From NCBI GenBank assembly GCA_945859865.1, contig CAMAOY010000004.1:1-43526 (forward strand): a stretch of DNA of 43,526 bases, written 5' to 3'. The position numbers and the translations under genes were made by a program. This stretch comes from Phenylobacterium deserti. Its GTDB lineage: Bacteria > Pseudomonadota > Alphaproteobacteria > Caulobacterales > Caulobacteraceae. Below the pieces are notes generated by a model, which saw only the letters and a list, made by a program, of their open reading frames with translations, searched no databases and had not been told where the DNA came from. This document shows, in pieces, positions 8,130 through 15,783 of this stretch (positions are counted from its first letter, which is position 1; each line of letters opens with the position of its first letter).

Positions 8130-8174
8130 ATCCAGTTCCGATCAGTGGGAACCGTTTATCCAAACAGGATCTAG
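8126..8174. repeat. 8-bp inverted repeat spanning both convergent stop codons
   Basis: CTAGATCC (8126-8133) and GGATCTAG (8167-8174) are perfect inverted copies with a 33-base interval. The proC TAG lies in the left arm and the DUF2147 TAG (minus strand) in the right arm. Inside the interval GTTCC and GGAAC form a smaller stem. A bidirectional terminator is possible, although there is no convincing T-run on either strand. Confidence 0.4.
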
Positions 8175-8638
8175 TCGGCCTGGGTCCAGGTTTGGGCCTG
8201 GCAGATCACGGAAACACAGCCCTCGACCTTCAGGACGCCTTGCGCCGAGAGGCTCATCTTCGAGGCATAGGTGCGACCGGAATTGGGATCATAGATCTTG
8301 CCTCCGCCCCACTTGCCGGGACCCGCCGGGGTGAAGTCGCGGATGATCTGGAGGCCGATGATTGGCCGCGATCGCAGGGCGGGATCGGGGTTGGCTGCGT
8401 CCCGCGCCGCCGCAGCGGACCCGCTGGCGCGGTCACGGGCCCAGATGATCTGGCCGCAGAGCTTCTGGCCGCAGGGCGCGATCCGGACCTTCGCGCTGCG
8501 ATCCTGGGTGTACCAAGTCCCCACCGGCGACTGTGCAGCGGCCGCAGCCGAGGCTGCCAGGAGCAGCGCAGATGCAGCGGCGGCGCAGAGGCCTTTCGTA
8601 ACCGGGGCGCGGATCACGCCTTCGACGGGACTGGACAT
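8171..8638 (-). CDS. Secreted DUF2147 domain protein
   Basis: A 155-residue protein with a signal peptide (hydrophobic ALLLAASAAAAAQS, likely cleavage after AAAAA-Q region, about residue 36) followed by a DUF2147 domain: SPVGTWYTQDRSAKVRIAPCGQKLCGQIIWA at the start, then GKIYDPNSGRTYASKMSL. The four cysteines (PCG, LCG, GCVSVIC) could form disulfides in the periplasm. The domain is thought to be a small beta-barrel; its function is unknown. It is alone on its strand: upstream lies a region with a candidate promoter and an operator-like palindrome, downstream is convergent proC. Confidence 0.85.
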   Translation of the reverse strand: MSSPVEGVIRAPVTKGLCAAAASALLLAASAAAAAQSPVGTWYTQDRSAKVRIAPCGQKLCGQIIWARDRASGSAAAARDAANPDPALRSRPIIGLQIIRDFTPAGPGKWGGGKIYDPNSGRTYASKMSLSAQGVLKVEGCVSVICQAQTWTQAD

Positions 8639-8671
8639 GACGGTTGGCTCCTCGGGGCTGGGTACTAAGAA

Positions 8672-8731
8672 TTTTACAACGTAAAACTAATTGCAGCTTG
8701 GGGATCCTGTCAATCCCGCGGGATCATGTCA
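8672..8731 (-). promoter_or_regulatory. Candidate promoter/operator region of the DUF2147 gene
   Basis: An AT-rich patch upstream of the DUF2147 start holds the palindrome TTTTAC-aac-GTAAAA (8672-8686). On the minus strand TTGACA (8708-8713) could be a -35; the region 17 bases downstream reads TTAGTT (8685-8690), a poor -10, and the palindrome overlaps it. A direct repeat GGGATC(C/A)TGTCA lies at 8701-8712 and 8720-8731. This resembles a regulated promoter, but the -10 is weak. Confidence 0.35.
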
Positions 8732-8784
8732 CGCTCGGGTGCGGGGTGTTGACAGGTGAACGAAAGGTCTGTGCGGCGGGGCGA

Positions 8785-10140
8785 TTAGCTGCGTGCCGGC
8801 AACCGCAGGACAGCACGCAGTCCGCCCATTGGCGAGTCCTCCAGGCGCACATCGCCGCCATGCCCCCGGGCGGCATCCCTGGCGATGGCGAGGCCCAGCC
8901 CTACACCCTTGGCGTTCTGGTTGCGGGAGTCGTCCAGCCGGTTGAAGGCCAGGAAGGCCTCTTCGCGCCGCTCAGGCGGGATGCCGGGTCCATCATCGTC
9001 GACGGTGAGCGTGACACCCCCGTCTGTGAGGCTCACGCCGACCTGCACCCGCTCTCCATGGGCCGATGCGTTGGAGATGAGGTTGGCGAGGGCCCGCTTG
9101 AGGGCGCCGCGACGACCCCGGTAGGGAACGCCGTCCGCAGGAAGCGTAACCTCGATCAGTGATCCGCTCCGCCGGGCACCCTCGGCCGCCTCCTGGACCA
9201 GGGCCCCCAGATCCATATCGACAGCCTGCTCACCGCCCTCCCCGCGGGCGAAGGCCAGGTATTCATCAATCATATGCTCCATCTCTGAGAGATCGCGCTT
9301 CATGGCTTCCGTGGCGGGCCCGGGGTCTGTCATGGCGAGCTCGAGGCGCAGGCGCGTCAGCGGCGTCCTCAGGTCGTGGCTGACCGAAGCGAGCAGCGCC
9401 GTCCTCTGTTCGATCTGCCTCTGGATACGCGCCTTCATGGCGAGGAAGGCCTTGGCGGCCTGACGCACCTCCCGCGCCCCGTAGGGCTTGAAGGCCGGGG
9501 CGTCGCGGCCCCTGCCGAAGTCTTCCGCCGCCTGGGCAAGGCGCTCGATCGCCCGGACCTGGTTGCGGATGAAGATCAGCGAGACCCCGGTCAGGATCAG
9601 GGTCGCCGCTGCCATCCACCCCAGGAAGATGCCGCCCTTGGTCGCCACTGCCCGCTCCCGGGGCGCCAGGACGCGAAGCACGCCGCCATGGGTCTGGACC
9701 CGGATGTCCACATAGGCCGGGTAGCGGGTGGTATCGAACCAGAAGGGGGCGTCGATCCGCGCGGCCAGCGCCTGCCGCAGGGAAGAGTCTACGGCGGCGA
9801 AGGCGTTCCGTCTGCGGGTCTCCGGCAGCGGCCTGTCGGGCAGGTAGGCGATGGAGAGGCTCATGGACCGTTCCGCCCGTCCCGCTGTGCGTGCAAGGCC
9901 GGCGGGGGAGGGATCATCCTCGTAGCTCTCCAGGGCCCAGGCGACATCGCCCGCCAAGCCATCTGAAAGTTGCATGGTCACGGTCCGCCAGTGGGCGTCG
10001 AAGAACACCCAGGCCACCGCAAGCTGCATGAGGGCGACCGGCAGGACGATGATCAGGAAGGTTCGCCCATAGAGGGTGGCGGGCAGGCTGCGCTTGATCA
10101 GCCGCCTCCAGGCCTCCGCTGCGGGGAAGGATCGCGCCAT
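8785..10140 (-). CDS. EnvZ-type sensor histidine kinase
   Basis: A 451-residue inner-membrane kinase. TM1 spans about residues 27-47, a periplasmic domain of about 120 residues follows, then TM2 about 171-192, a HAMP domain (RNQVRAIERLAQAAEDF), a HisKA domain with the phospho-acceptor His255 in SVSHDLRTPLTRL, and an ATPase domain with NLISNASAHG (N box) and DDGPGIPPERREEAF (G1). The N box has Ser-Ala-His where most kinases have Asn-Ala-x-Lys/Arg. The start at 10140 is one base after the stop of the response regulator; the frame extends further up, but into the regulator gene. It should phosphorylate the adjacent OmpR-like regulator. The signal is not evident from sequence. Confidence 0.9.
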   Translation of the reverse strand: MARSFPAAEAWRRLIKRSLPATLYGRTFLIIVLPVALMQLAVAWVFFDAHWRTVTMQLSDGLAGDVAWALESYEDDPSPAGLARTAGRAERSMSLSIAYLPDRPLPETRRRNAFAAVDSSLRQALAARIDAPFWFDTTRYPAYVDIRVQTHGGVLRVLAPRERAVATKGGIFLGWMAAATLILTGVSLIFIRNQVRAIERLAQAAEDFGRGRDAPAFKPYGAREVRQAAKAFLAMKARIQRQIEQRTALLASVSHDLRTPLTRLRLELAMTDPGPATEAMKRDLSEMEHMIDEYLAFARGEGGEQAVDMDLGALVQEAAEGARRSGSLIEVTLPADGVPYRGRRGALKRALANLISNASAHGERVQVGVSLTDGGVTLTVDDDGPGIPPERREEAFLAFNRLDDSRNQNAKGVGLGLAIARDAARGHGGDVRLEDSPMGGLRAVLRLPARS

Positions 10141-10141
10141 C

Positions 10142-10852
10142 TCAGTCTGGTGCCAGCAGATAGCCGATCCCGCGCACGGTCTGCAGGTAGCGGGGCGACC
10201 GGGGGTCAAGTTCGATCTTTCGGCGCAGGCGTGTGACCTGGATATCGACGGCCCGGCCGCCCGGGTCGACGTCGGCGTGAATCAGGTCCTGGCGATCGAC
10301 CGGTTCATGCGGGGTCTGTGCCAGGCGGCGCAGAAGGCTGACCTCGGCCTCTGTCAGGCGCACGGGGTTGCCCTCGCGGGTCAGTTCCCCCCGAGTCGGG
10401 TCGAAGCGACAGGGCCCCAGGCTGAGGCCGCTGCCCGCGCCGGACGGTGCCTCGGCGATACGCCGGAGGATGGCCTCAATTCGCAGCACCAGCTCCTCGG
10501 GCTCGAAGGGTTTGGCCAGGTAGTCGTCCGCGCCGATCCTCAGGCCTTCGATGCGGTCGCTGGGATCCCCGCGGGCGGTCAGCATCAGGACTGGCAGGCG
10601 ACCTGCCGACCCTGGGCGGCTACGCATCCAGGCGGCCAGGGACAGGCCATCCTCGCCGGGCATCATGACATCGAGGATGGCAAGGTCGAAGTCCAGGGAC
10701 TCTAGCAAGCGGCGAGCCGCCTCTCCCCCCGGCGCCGCCGACACCCGGAACCCGGCGCGGGTCAGGAAGGCCTTCAGGAGTTCGCGAATCCGGTCATCGT
10801 CGTCCACGACCAGGAGATGTCGGACCCGCCCCATGGCGGCGTCTTTCACCAT
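10142..10852 (-). CDS. OmpR-family response regulator
   Basis: A 236-residue regulator with a receiver domain (acidic pocket VVDDDDR, phospho-acceptor Asp61 in AILDVMMPG, conserved Lys in YLAKPF) and a C-terminal winged-helix domain (ELTREGNPVRLTEAEVSLLRRL ... DIQVTRLRRKIELDP ... VRGIGYLL). The partner kinase gene begins one base after its stop, so the pair is coupled. A second in-frame ATG at 10834 would shorten it by six residues. It diverges from ilvE across 91 bases. Regulators of this type usually control membrane or porin genes; the target here is unknown. Confidence 0.92.
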   Translation of the reverse strand: MVKDAAMGRVRHLLVVDDDDRIRELLKAFLTRAGFRVSAAPGGEAARRLLESLDFDLAILDVMMPGEDGLSLAAWMRSRPGSAGRLPVLMLTARGDPSDRIEGLRIGADDYLAKPFEPEELVLRIEAILRRIAEAPSGAGSGLSLGPCRFDPTRGELTREGNPVRLTEAEVSLLRRLAQTPHEPVDRQDLIHADVDPGGRAVDIQVTRLRRKIELDPRSPRYLQTVRGIGYLLAPD

Positions 10853-10884
10853 GGCAGTCCCCCACGCCTGCGCCGGTTATGCCA

Positions 10885-10913
10885 TTGACGGCGCGCCCAC
10901 GCAGGGCTGTAAG
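10885..10913 (+). promoter_or_regulatory. Candidate sigma-70 promoter of ilvE
   Basis: TTGACG (10885-10890), a 17-base spacer and TGTAAG (10908-10913) make a good housekeeping promoter about 30 bases before the ilvE ATG, leaving a short leader with the AGGAG ribosome binding site at about 10928. Confidence 0.55.
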
Positions 10914-10943
10914 GAACGGCCTGCGAGAGGAGATGCGTTCCCA

Positions 10944-11822
10944 ATGTCACTTGTTCCCTTCGACGACCGCGATGGATGGATCTGGCTGGATGGCCAGTTT
11001 ACACCCTGGCGCGAGGCGAAGGTGCACGTACTGACCCACGGCCTCCATTACGCTTCGGCCGTGTTCGAGGGCGAGCGGATGTATGGCGGGGAAATCTTCA
11101 AGCTGCGCGAGCACACGGAACGTCTGTTCAAGTCGGCCGAGATCCTGGATTTCGAAATCCCGTTCACGGTGGACGAGATCGATCAGGCCTGCAAGGAGAC
11201 GTGCACCCGCAACGGGCTTGAGGACGCCTACGTCCGGCCGATCGCCTGGCGGGGCTCAGAGATGATCGGGGTCTCGGCCCAGAACACCCGGATCCACGTC
11301 GCCGTGGCTGTCTGGGATTGGCCGTCCTACTTCTCACCGGAACAGAAGGCCCAGGGCATCCGGATGTGCTGGGCGAAGTACCGGCGTCCTTCGCCCGACT
11401 CAGAGCCAGTGCACGCCAAGGCCACAGGCCTCTACATGATCTGCACCCTCTCCAAGCACGCCGCCGAGAAGGCCGGCTACACCGACGCCATGATGCTCGA
11501 CTATCGTGGCTACGTGGCCGAGAGCACCGGTTCGAATGTCTTCTTCGTGCAGGATGGCGCCCTGGTCACGCCCACGCCTGACTGTTTCCTGGACGGCCTG
11601 ACCCGGCAGACGGTCGTCGCCCTGGCCCGTTCAAAGGGCTTCGAGGTGATCGAGCGCCACATCCTGCCCGAGGAACTGGCGTCATTCTCGGAGTGCTTCG
11701 TGGTGGGGACCGCCGCCGAAGTGACCCCGGTGTCAGAGATCGGTGATTACCGGTTTACACCCGGCAATATCTCGCTGAGCCTGATGGACGACTACGCCCG
11801 GCTGGTGCGCCGCCAGGCCTGA
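10944..11822 (+). CDS. ilvE: Branched-chain amino acid aminotransferase (fold-type IV PLP enzyme)
   Basis: A 292-residue class IV aminotransferase that interconverts branched-chain 2-oxo acids and Val, Leu and Ile with glutamate as amino donor. The N-terminus is WIWLDGQFTPWREAKVHVLTHGLHYASAVFEGER; the PLP-binding lysine is Lys159 in VHAKATG; the cofactor-binding strand is MMLDYRGYVAESTGSNVFFV. The length and the YVRPIAWRG motif favour a branched-chain enzyme over D-amino acid aminotransferase or ADC lyase, but the substrate is inferred. ATG at 10944 is preceded by AGGAG. The gene stands alone with its own promoter and ends 9 bases from the convergent DUF2336 gene, too close for separate terminators. 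Confidence 0.88.
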   Translation: MSLVPFDDRDGWIWLDGQFTPWREAKVHVLTHGLHYASAVFEGERMYGGEIFKLREHTERLFKSAEILDFEIPFTVDEIDQACKETCTRNGLEDAYVRPIAWRGSEMIGVSAQNTRIHVAVAVWDWPSYFSPEQKAQGIRMCWAKYRRPSPDSEPVHAKATGLYMICTLSKHAAEKAGYTDAMMLDYRGYVAESTGSNVFFVQDGALVTPTPDCFLDGLTRQTVVALARSKGFEVIERHILPEELASFSECFVVGTAAEVTPVSEIGDYRFTPGNISLSLMDDYARLVRRQA

Positions 11823-11831
11823 AGGCCGGGC

Positions 11832-12905
11832 TCAGCCCTTCCTGCCGCCCCAGAAGCGGACTGTTCGTTTTGCGACATCACGGGGCAGGGCCTCGTAGAT
11901 CTCGCCATACTCGCGGGCGCGACCCATGGGGTTGTTCTCCCGGCCGAGCGCGAGCACGGCGATGGTGATGAAGATGGCGCGGTCGAATCCCGCTGCCTTG
12001 CAGACGATGGACAGGGCGTCGAGTTCCCGCCGCTCGTGGATGGTGCGCGCCGTCTCGAAGTCGGTGCCCGCCAGCTTCGAGATTGCGATCAGGTAGGCGG
12101 TGGTGTCGCCGCTCCTTAGGAAGCCAACCAGGACGTTGGGGCTTATGGTGCCCCTGATCTCCGCCGCCTTGACCGTCTTTTCAGCCCTGGCGAAATCGGG
12201 GGGATGATTGGTCTTGCGGCTGGCCAGGCGGTCCCGGCTCTGCTTGAGGGCCTCGTCCAGCTCCTCCGGCTTGATCTGGGCGTTGCGCTGCAGGATGACG
12301 CTGCGCATGCGGGCCTCAACCACGAAGTACATCTCGTTGAGCAGATCGATGGGCAGCTTGGCGTAGCGGACCACGGCCGCCTGCAGGACGGGATGTTCGA
12401 CGGCGCGGTCCACGAGGCGCTCATGGGCCTCCCGGGACAGGTTGGCCGAGGCGTTGGCCAGCAGCACTTCCAGCGTGGCTTCACCCGCCCGGTCGACAAT
12501 GAGGTCTGAAACGCTGGAGGGAAGGTTCGACCGTCGCGAGATTGCCTTGAGATGGGCGTCGCCGCGGGTTCGCGCCAGGTCGACCAGATCCTCTTCCGTT
12601 ACCGCCCGGGAGAGCTGGAGGATGGGACTGGCGACGTCGATGATCTCGTCCCGGGCAAGGGTGCGGATCAGGCGCACAGGCGGGGTTCTGGCGAGGGCCA
12701 TCCGGTTGGCGAGTTCCGCACGGACCCGGCTCTCCATTTCCTGGGCCAGCTGGCTCAGGACATCGTCGAAGAGTGCAAGTTCCGGATCATCGATCCGGGG
12801 TCCGAACTGGAAATACATGTCTGCAACGCGGTGCATCAGCTCGCGTCTGTGTTCGCCGGATTTCTCCTTGGCGAGGTCCATGAGCTCGGCGGCGCTTTGC
12901 TTCAT
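11832..12905 (-). CDS. DUF2336 domain protein
   Basis: An all-helical protein of about 357 residues with the DUF2336 pattern: ELMDLAKEKSGEHRRELMHRVADMYF at the N-terminus, then repeated helical pairs such as DDVLSQLAQEMESRVRAELANRMA, and ISRRSNLPSSVSDLIVDRAGEATLEVLLANASANLSREAHERLVDRA. It resembles HEAT-like solenoids and has no signal peptide or membrane segment, so it is cytoplasmic. Function is unknown; the family is typical of alphaproteobacteria. I chose ATG 12905; a GTG at 12971 would add 22 residues with poorer codon use (AGA, AAT) and no clear ribosome binding site. Upstream lies a CtrA-like box, and the gene follows the ABC permease. Confidence 0.85.
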   Translation of the reverse strand: MKQSAAELMDLAKEKSGEHRRELMHRVADMYFQFGPRIDDPELALFDDVLSQLAQEMESRVRAELANRMALARTPPVRLIRTLARDEIIDVASPILQLSRAVTEEDLVDLARTRGDAHLKAISRRSNLPSSVSDLIVDRAGEATLEVLLANASANLSREAHERLVDRAVEHPVLQAAVVRYAKLPIDLLNEMYFVVEARMRSVILQRNAQIKPEELDEALKQSRDRLASRKTNHPPDFARAEKTVKAAEIRGTISPNVLVGFLRSGDTTAYLIAISKLAGTDFETARTIHERRELDALSIVCKAAGFDRAIFITIAVLALGRENNPMGRAREYGEIYEALPRDVAKRTVRFWGGRKG

Positions 12906-12986
12906 GCGCAGGTCACTCTCAAGGGCCTGATTTTCGGACTGTCTCAGGAGATTGACTCCCGTCAGTATCACTCTACGGGGTAGCCG

Positions 12987-13001
12987 TTAACCTCGGCCTA
13001 A
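12987..13001 (-). promoter_or_regulatory. CtrA-like binding site TTAA-N7-CTAA upstream of the DUF2336 gene
   Basis: The plus strand reads TTAACCTCGGCCTAA, one mismatch from the Caulobacter CtrA box TTAA-N7-TTAA; the left half is TTAACC, as in strong sites. It overlaps the stop of the ABC permease gene and lies about 80 bases from ATG 12905 (or 16 bases from GTG 12971). A GACTC (GANTC) site follows nearby. Confidence 0.35.
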
Positions 13002-13765
13002 CGGCCGCGCCACCACCGCAGGCCTGTACGTTCCAGCCGCTCGAGCCCCGCGTGAACCGCGACACCCATCACCGCCAACACCACCAGGGCGGCGATCATC
13101 CGGTCAGTCTGCAGCTTGTTGCCGGCGTCCAGGATCTGCCAGGCGAGGCCCCGAACGCCTCCGGAGCCCGCGGCGAATTCAGCTACCACCGCCCCGATGA
13201 TGGCCAGGCCGGCACCGACCTTCAGGCCCTCCATCAGGAAGGGAACCGCTGCGGGCAGCCGCAGCCTGAGGACCCTCTGCAGGCGACTGGCACCGTAGAG
13301 ATCGAACAGCCGCTCGAGGTCGGGGTCCGCAGACCTGAGTCCGGTCACCGTTCCGGAGAAGATCGGGAAGAAAGCCACCAGGACCGCCAGGGCGATCACG
13401 GCGCGCTCAGGATGGTCGATCCCAACCCAGATGAGGATCAGGGGTGCCACCGCCACCACCGGCGTGACCTGGAGGGCGGAGGCTAGCGGGCGCACGGCGC
13501 GCTCGAGAAGCGGGCTCAGGCCGACCAGCAGGGCCAGGGCCAGGGCGGCCCCAGCGGCGAGGACGAGGGCGACCAGGGCAACGGAGAGGGTATTCCAGGC
13601 GGCGGGTACCAGGACTGTCAGCCCTGATGCGGCGGCCAGCATCACCTTCGAGGGCGGCGGCAGGAAGTAGGCGGGAACCCCTGTCAGGCGACACGCCACC
13701 TCCCAGCCCGCCAGGAGCAGCAGGATCAGTGCCGCCGGGGCCAGGGCGTCGACGACCCGGTTCAT
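12998..13765 (-). CDS. ABC transporter permease (SsuC/TauC/ThiX type)
   Basis: A 255-residue membrane protein with about six hydrophobic segments and the permease coupling (EAA) motif near residues 150-175, FDLYGASRLQRVLRLRLPAAVPF, typical of the nitrate/sulfonate/taurine/pyrimidine-precursor class. It forms the channel for the adjacent periplasmic-binding protein and ATPase. The ATG overlaps the ATPase stop by 4 bases (13762-13765), so translation is coupled. The substrate cannot be read from the permease. Confidence 0.9.
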   Translation of the reverse strand: MNRVVDALAPAALILLLLAGWEVACRLTGVPAYFLPPPSKVMLAAASGLTVLVPAAWNTLSVALVALVLAAGAALALALLVGLSPLLERAVRPLASALQVTPVVAVAPLILIWVGIDHPERAVIALAVLVAFFPIFSGTVTGLRSADPDLERLFDLYGASRLQRVLRLRLPAAVPFLMEGLKVGAGLAIIGAVVAEFAAGSGGVRGLAWQILDAGNKLQTDRMIAALVVLAVMGVAVHAGLERLERTGLRWWRGR

Positions 13766-14511
13766 GCGACGGCCTCTGAGCCTGCGGCGAGGAGGGCGGA
13801 CACCGCCTCCGCCGCTTCAGCGAAGACCGGCTTGGCCCGGAAGCCCGGGGGCCTGGGCAGGGGTGCGTCGACCCGGACCTCGCCGGCGATCCGCCCCGGG
13901 CCGCGGGTCAGGACCACGATCCGGCTGGCCATGTAGGCGGCTTCCTCGACATTATGGGTGACGAAGACGATCGCCGGCCGGGTCTCGGACCACAGGTGAA
14001 GGACGTCGTCGGCCAGGGTGCGCCGGGTGATCTCGTCGAGGGCGGCGAAGGGCTCGTCCAGCATCAGCAGGCGCGGCCGGGTCACCAGGGCCCGCGCCAG
14101 GGAGGCGCGCATGGCCATGCCCCCGGAAAGCTGCGCGGGCCGGGACTCCCCGACCTCGGCCAAGCCCACCTGCACCAGGGCCTCGGCCGCCCGGGCCCGC
14201 GCTTCGAGGCGCGGGGTCCCTGCAAGCTCAAGGGGCAGGGCCACGTTGGCGGCGGCGCTCATCCAGGGCGCCAGGGTCGGGGCCTGGAAGACCACAGAGG
14301 TCTCGCCGCGGCCCACAGCCCGATGGACCTGTCCTCGGGTGGCCGGTTCGAGGCCGGCGAGAAGCCGGAGCGCCGTGGACTTGCCGCAGCCTGAGGGGCC
14401 GACAAGGGCGACGATCTCGCCCGCCTCTATGGTCAGGGACAGGGGACCGAGGGCGCGGCCCCGACCCCGGTAGTCGACTTCGACGTCCTGAAGGGCGGCG
14501 GTGGGACTCAC
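13762..14511 (-). CDS. ABC transporter ATP-binding protein (SsuB/TauB/ThiZ type)
   Basis: A 249-residue ATPase that drives the importer. It has Walker A GPSGCGKST, the Q-loop region VVFQAPTLAPWMS, signature LSGGMAMRASLARAL, Walker B LLMLDEPFAALDE and the H-loop VFVTHNVEEAAYM. The LAPWMSAAANVALPLE stretch is characteristic of the nitrate/sulfonate/taurine/HMP class. It starts with GTG 3 bases after the binding-protein stop and overlaps the permease start by 4 bases. Confidence 0.92.
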   Translation of the reverse strand: MSPTAALQDVEVDYRGRGRALGPLSLTIEAGEIVALVGPSGCGKSTALRLLAGLEPATRGQVHRAVGRGETSVVFQAPTLAPWMSAAANVALPLELAGTPRLEARARAAEALVQVGLAEVGESRPAQLSGGMAMRASLARALVTRPRLLMLDEPFAALDEITRRTLADDVLHLWSETRPAIVFVTHNVEEAAYMASRIVVLTRGPGRIAGEVRVDAPLPRPPGFRAKPVFAEAAEAVSALLAAGSEAVA

Positions 14512-14514
14512 GAC

Positions 14515-15522
14515 CTACTTTCCCGCTGGCCGCACGAAGTCGAGGGTGTAGGCCTTCGTATAGTCGAGGTCCTTGGGATAGACTCCCTGGGCGATCGCCA
14601 TCTCGGCGAAGGTCTTCCAGCGCTCGTCGGTCATGACGCCGATCCCACCGGTGGCGGCTTCGCCACCCTCGACCAGGTTGTACTGGCGCATCTTCTCCCG
14701 GGCCTGGTCGAGCAGGTCCTGGCTCATCTCCGGATTGTCCTTGAGGATCAAGGCGTCGCCAGGCTTCGGGTCGCCCGTCAGGTAGGACTTCCAGCCGGCA
14801 GCGCTCGCCTCAACGAAGGCACGGACCCGGGCCGGGTCCTTGTCGATCAGCGACTGGGGAACGAAGATCATGGCCGCGTAGGACGGATATCCATTGTCGG
14901 CCAGCAGGAAGACCCGGGGCTTCAGTCCGACGGTCTTCTCGATCGTGAAGGGCTCGCTGGTCAGGTAGCCTTGCTGGGCCACCGACTTGTCGGCGAGGAA
15001 GGGGGCGGCGTTGAAGGTGTACTTCCGGATCTGGGTGTCCTCGAACCCGTATTTCGACTTCAGCCAGACCCAGAAAGCCGTGACCGAGGCGTCGGACAGC
15101 AGAATGGGATGGCCCTTGAGATCCTCGATCCGCTCGATCCCCTGGTCGGGGTGGGCGATCAGGACCTGGGGGTCCTTCTGCATCATGGCCGCGACGGCGC
15201 GGACCGGTACGCCCTCACCGGCCAGGTTGAGGGCGATGAAGCTGTTGGAGCCCATGCCGGCCTCGACGGCGCCGGCGGCGAGCAGTTGCGGGACATTCAC
15301 GCCGGGTCCGCCCTGGATGATCTGGACCTTCAGGCCCCGCTTCTCGTACTCGCCGGTCGCCAGCGCCTGGTAGAAGCCGCCCTGTTCAGCCTGGGCGCGC
15401 CAGTCGGTGGCAAACCGGATCACGCTGGCGTCCGCACCGGGCTTGCCTGCGTCCTGCCGGGGCGAGCAGGCCCAGGCGAGCGCGGCGACGGCGAGGATGG
15501 TGAATGTCCTGAACAGCTTCAC
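14515..15522 (-). CDS. ABC transporter substrate-binding lipoprotein, NMT1/THI5-like
   Basis: A 335-residue lipoprotein: signal with lipobox LAWAC (Cys19), then an NMT1/SsuA-like fold (FATDWRAQAEQGGFYQALATGEYEKRGLKVQI, GGPGVNVPQLLAAGAVEAGMGSN). It delivers a small ligand to the adjacent permease. The EQGGFYQA and AAGAVEAG(M)G motifs are shared by sulfonate, taurine and pyrimidine-precursor (ThiY) binding proteins; ThiY-like is one possibility but I found no TPP riboswitch. I chose GTG 15522, which has GGAGG 7 bases upstream; the frame extends 12 codons further. The gene follows an unusually long structured non-coding stretch. Confidence 0.88.
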   Translation of the reverse strand: MKLFRTFTILAVAALAWACSPRQDAGKPGADASVIRFATDWRAQAEQGGFYQALATGEYEKRGLKVQIIQGGPGVNVPQLLAAGAVEAGMGSNSFIALNLAGEGVPVRAVAAMMQKDPQVLIAHPDQGIERIEDLKGHPILLSDASVTAFWVWLKSKYGFEDTQIRKYTFNAAPFLADKSVAQQGYLTSEPFTIEKTVGLKPRVFLLADNGYPSYAAMIFVPQSLIDKDPARVRAFVEASAAGWKSYLTGDPKPGDALILKDNPEMSQDLLDQAREKMRQYNLVEGGEAATGGIGVMTDERWKTFAEMAIAQGVYPKDLDYTKAYTLDFVRPAGK

Positions 15523-15625
15523 GGCGCGGCCTCCGGGGGTCTGGGTCCTCCGGGGCAAACTAGGCGCCTTTCAGGGGAAGGCAACCGCGAACGCGACCCC
15601 TTGGGTACAGGCCCAAATAGCAAGA

Positions 15626-15657
15626 GGGCGACGCACCGGTTGCCCGGTCCGCCGCCC
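15626..15657 (-). promoter_or_regulatory. Hairpin with GCAA (GNRA) tetraloop in the ABC importer leader
   Basis: On the minus strand ACCGG-GCAA-CCGGT forms a 5-bp stem with a GNRA tetraloop, inside an outer GGGCG/CGCCC stem with a 4x4 internal loop. The GNRA loop appears only on the strand that would be transcribed into the ABC operon. Confidence 0.4.
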
Positions 15658-15756
15658 ACTTTCAGATCCGTTGGGAGACCTGAGTCCCGAGGCAGGTCGG
15701 CTGCAGTCCGACGGGTCGCCCCGTCCTTCCCGCCGCGCCTGGGACCGCGATCCTGA

Positions 15757-15783
15757 GTGATTCCCGGGGTTGCCCCCGATCAC
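15757..15783 (-). promoter_or_regulatory. Strong bulged hairpin with GCAA (GNRA) tetraloop in the ABC importer leader
   Basis: On the minus strand GTGAT-CGGGG-GCAA-CCCCG-GGA-ATCAC forms a 10-bp stem capped by GCAA, with a 3-base bulge (GGA) on one side. It is the strongest RNA-like structure I see in the window and lies about 235 bases upstream of the binding-protein start. Confidence 0.45.
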
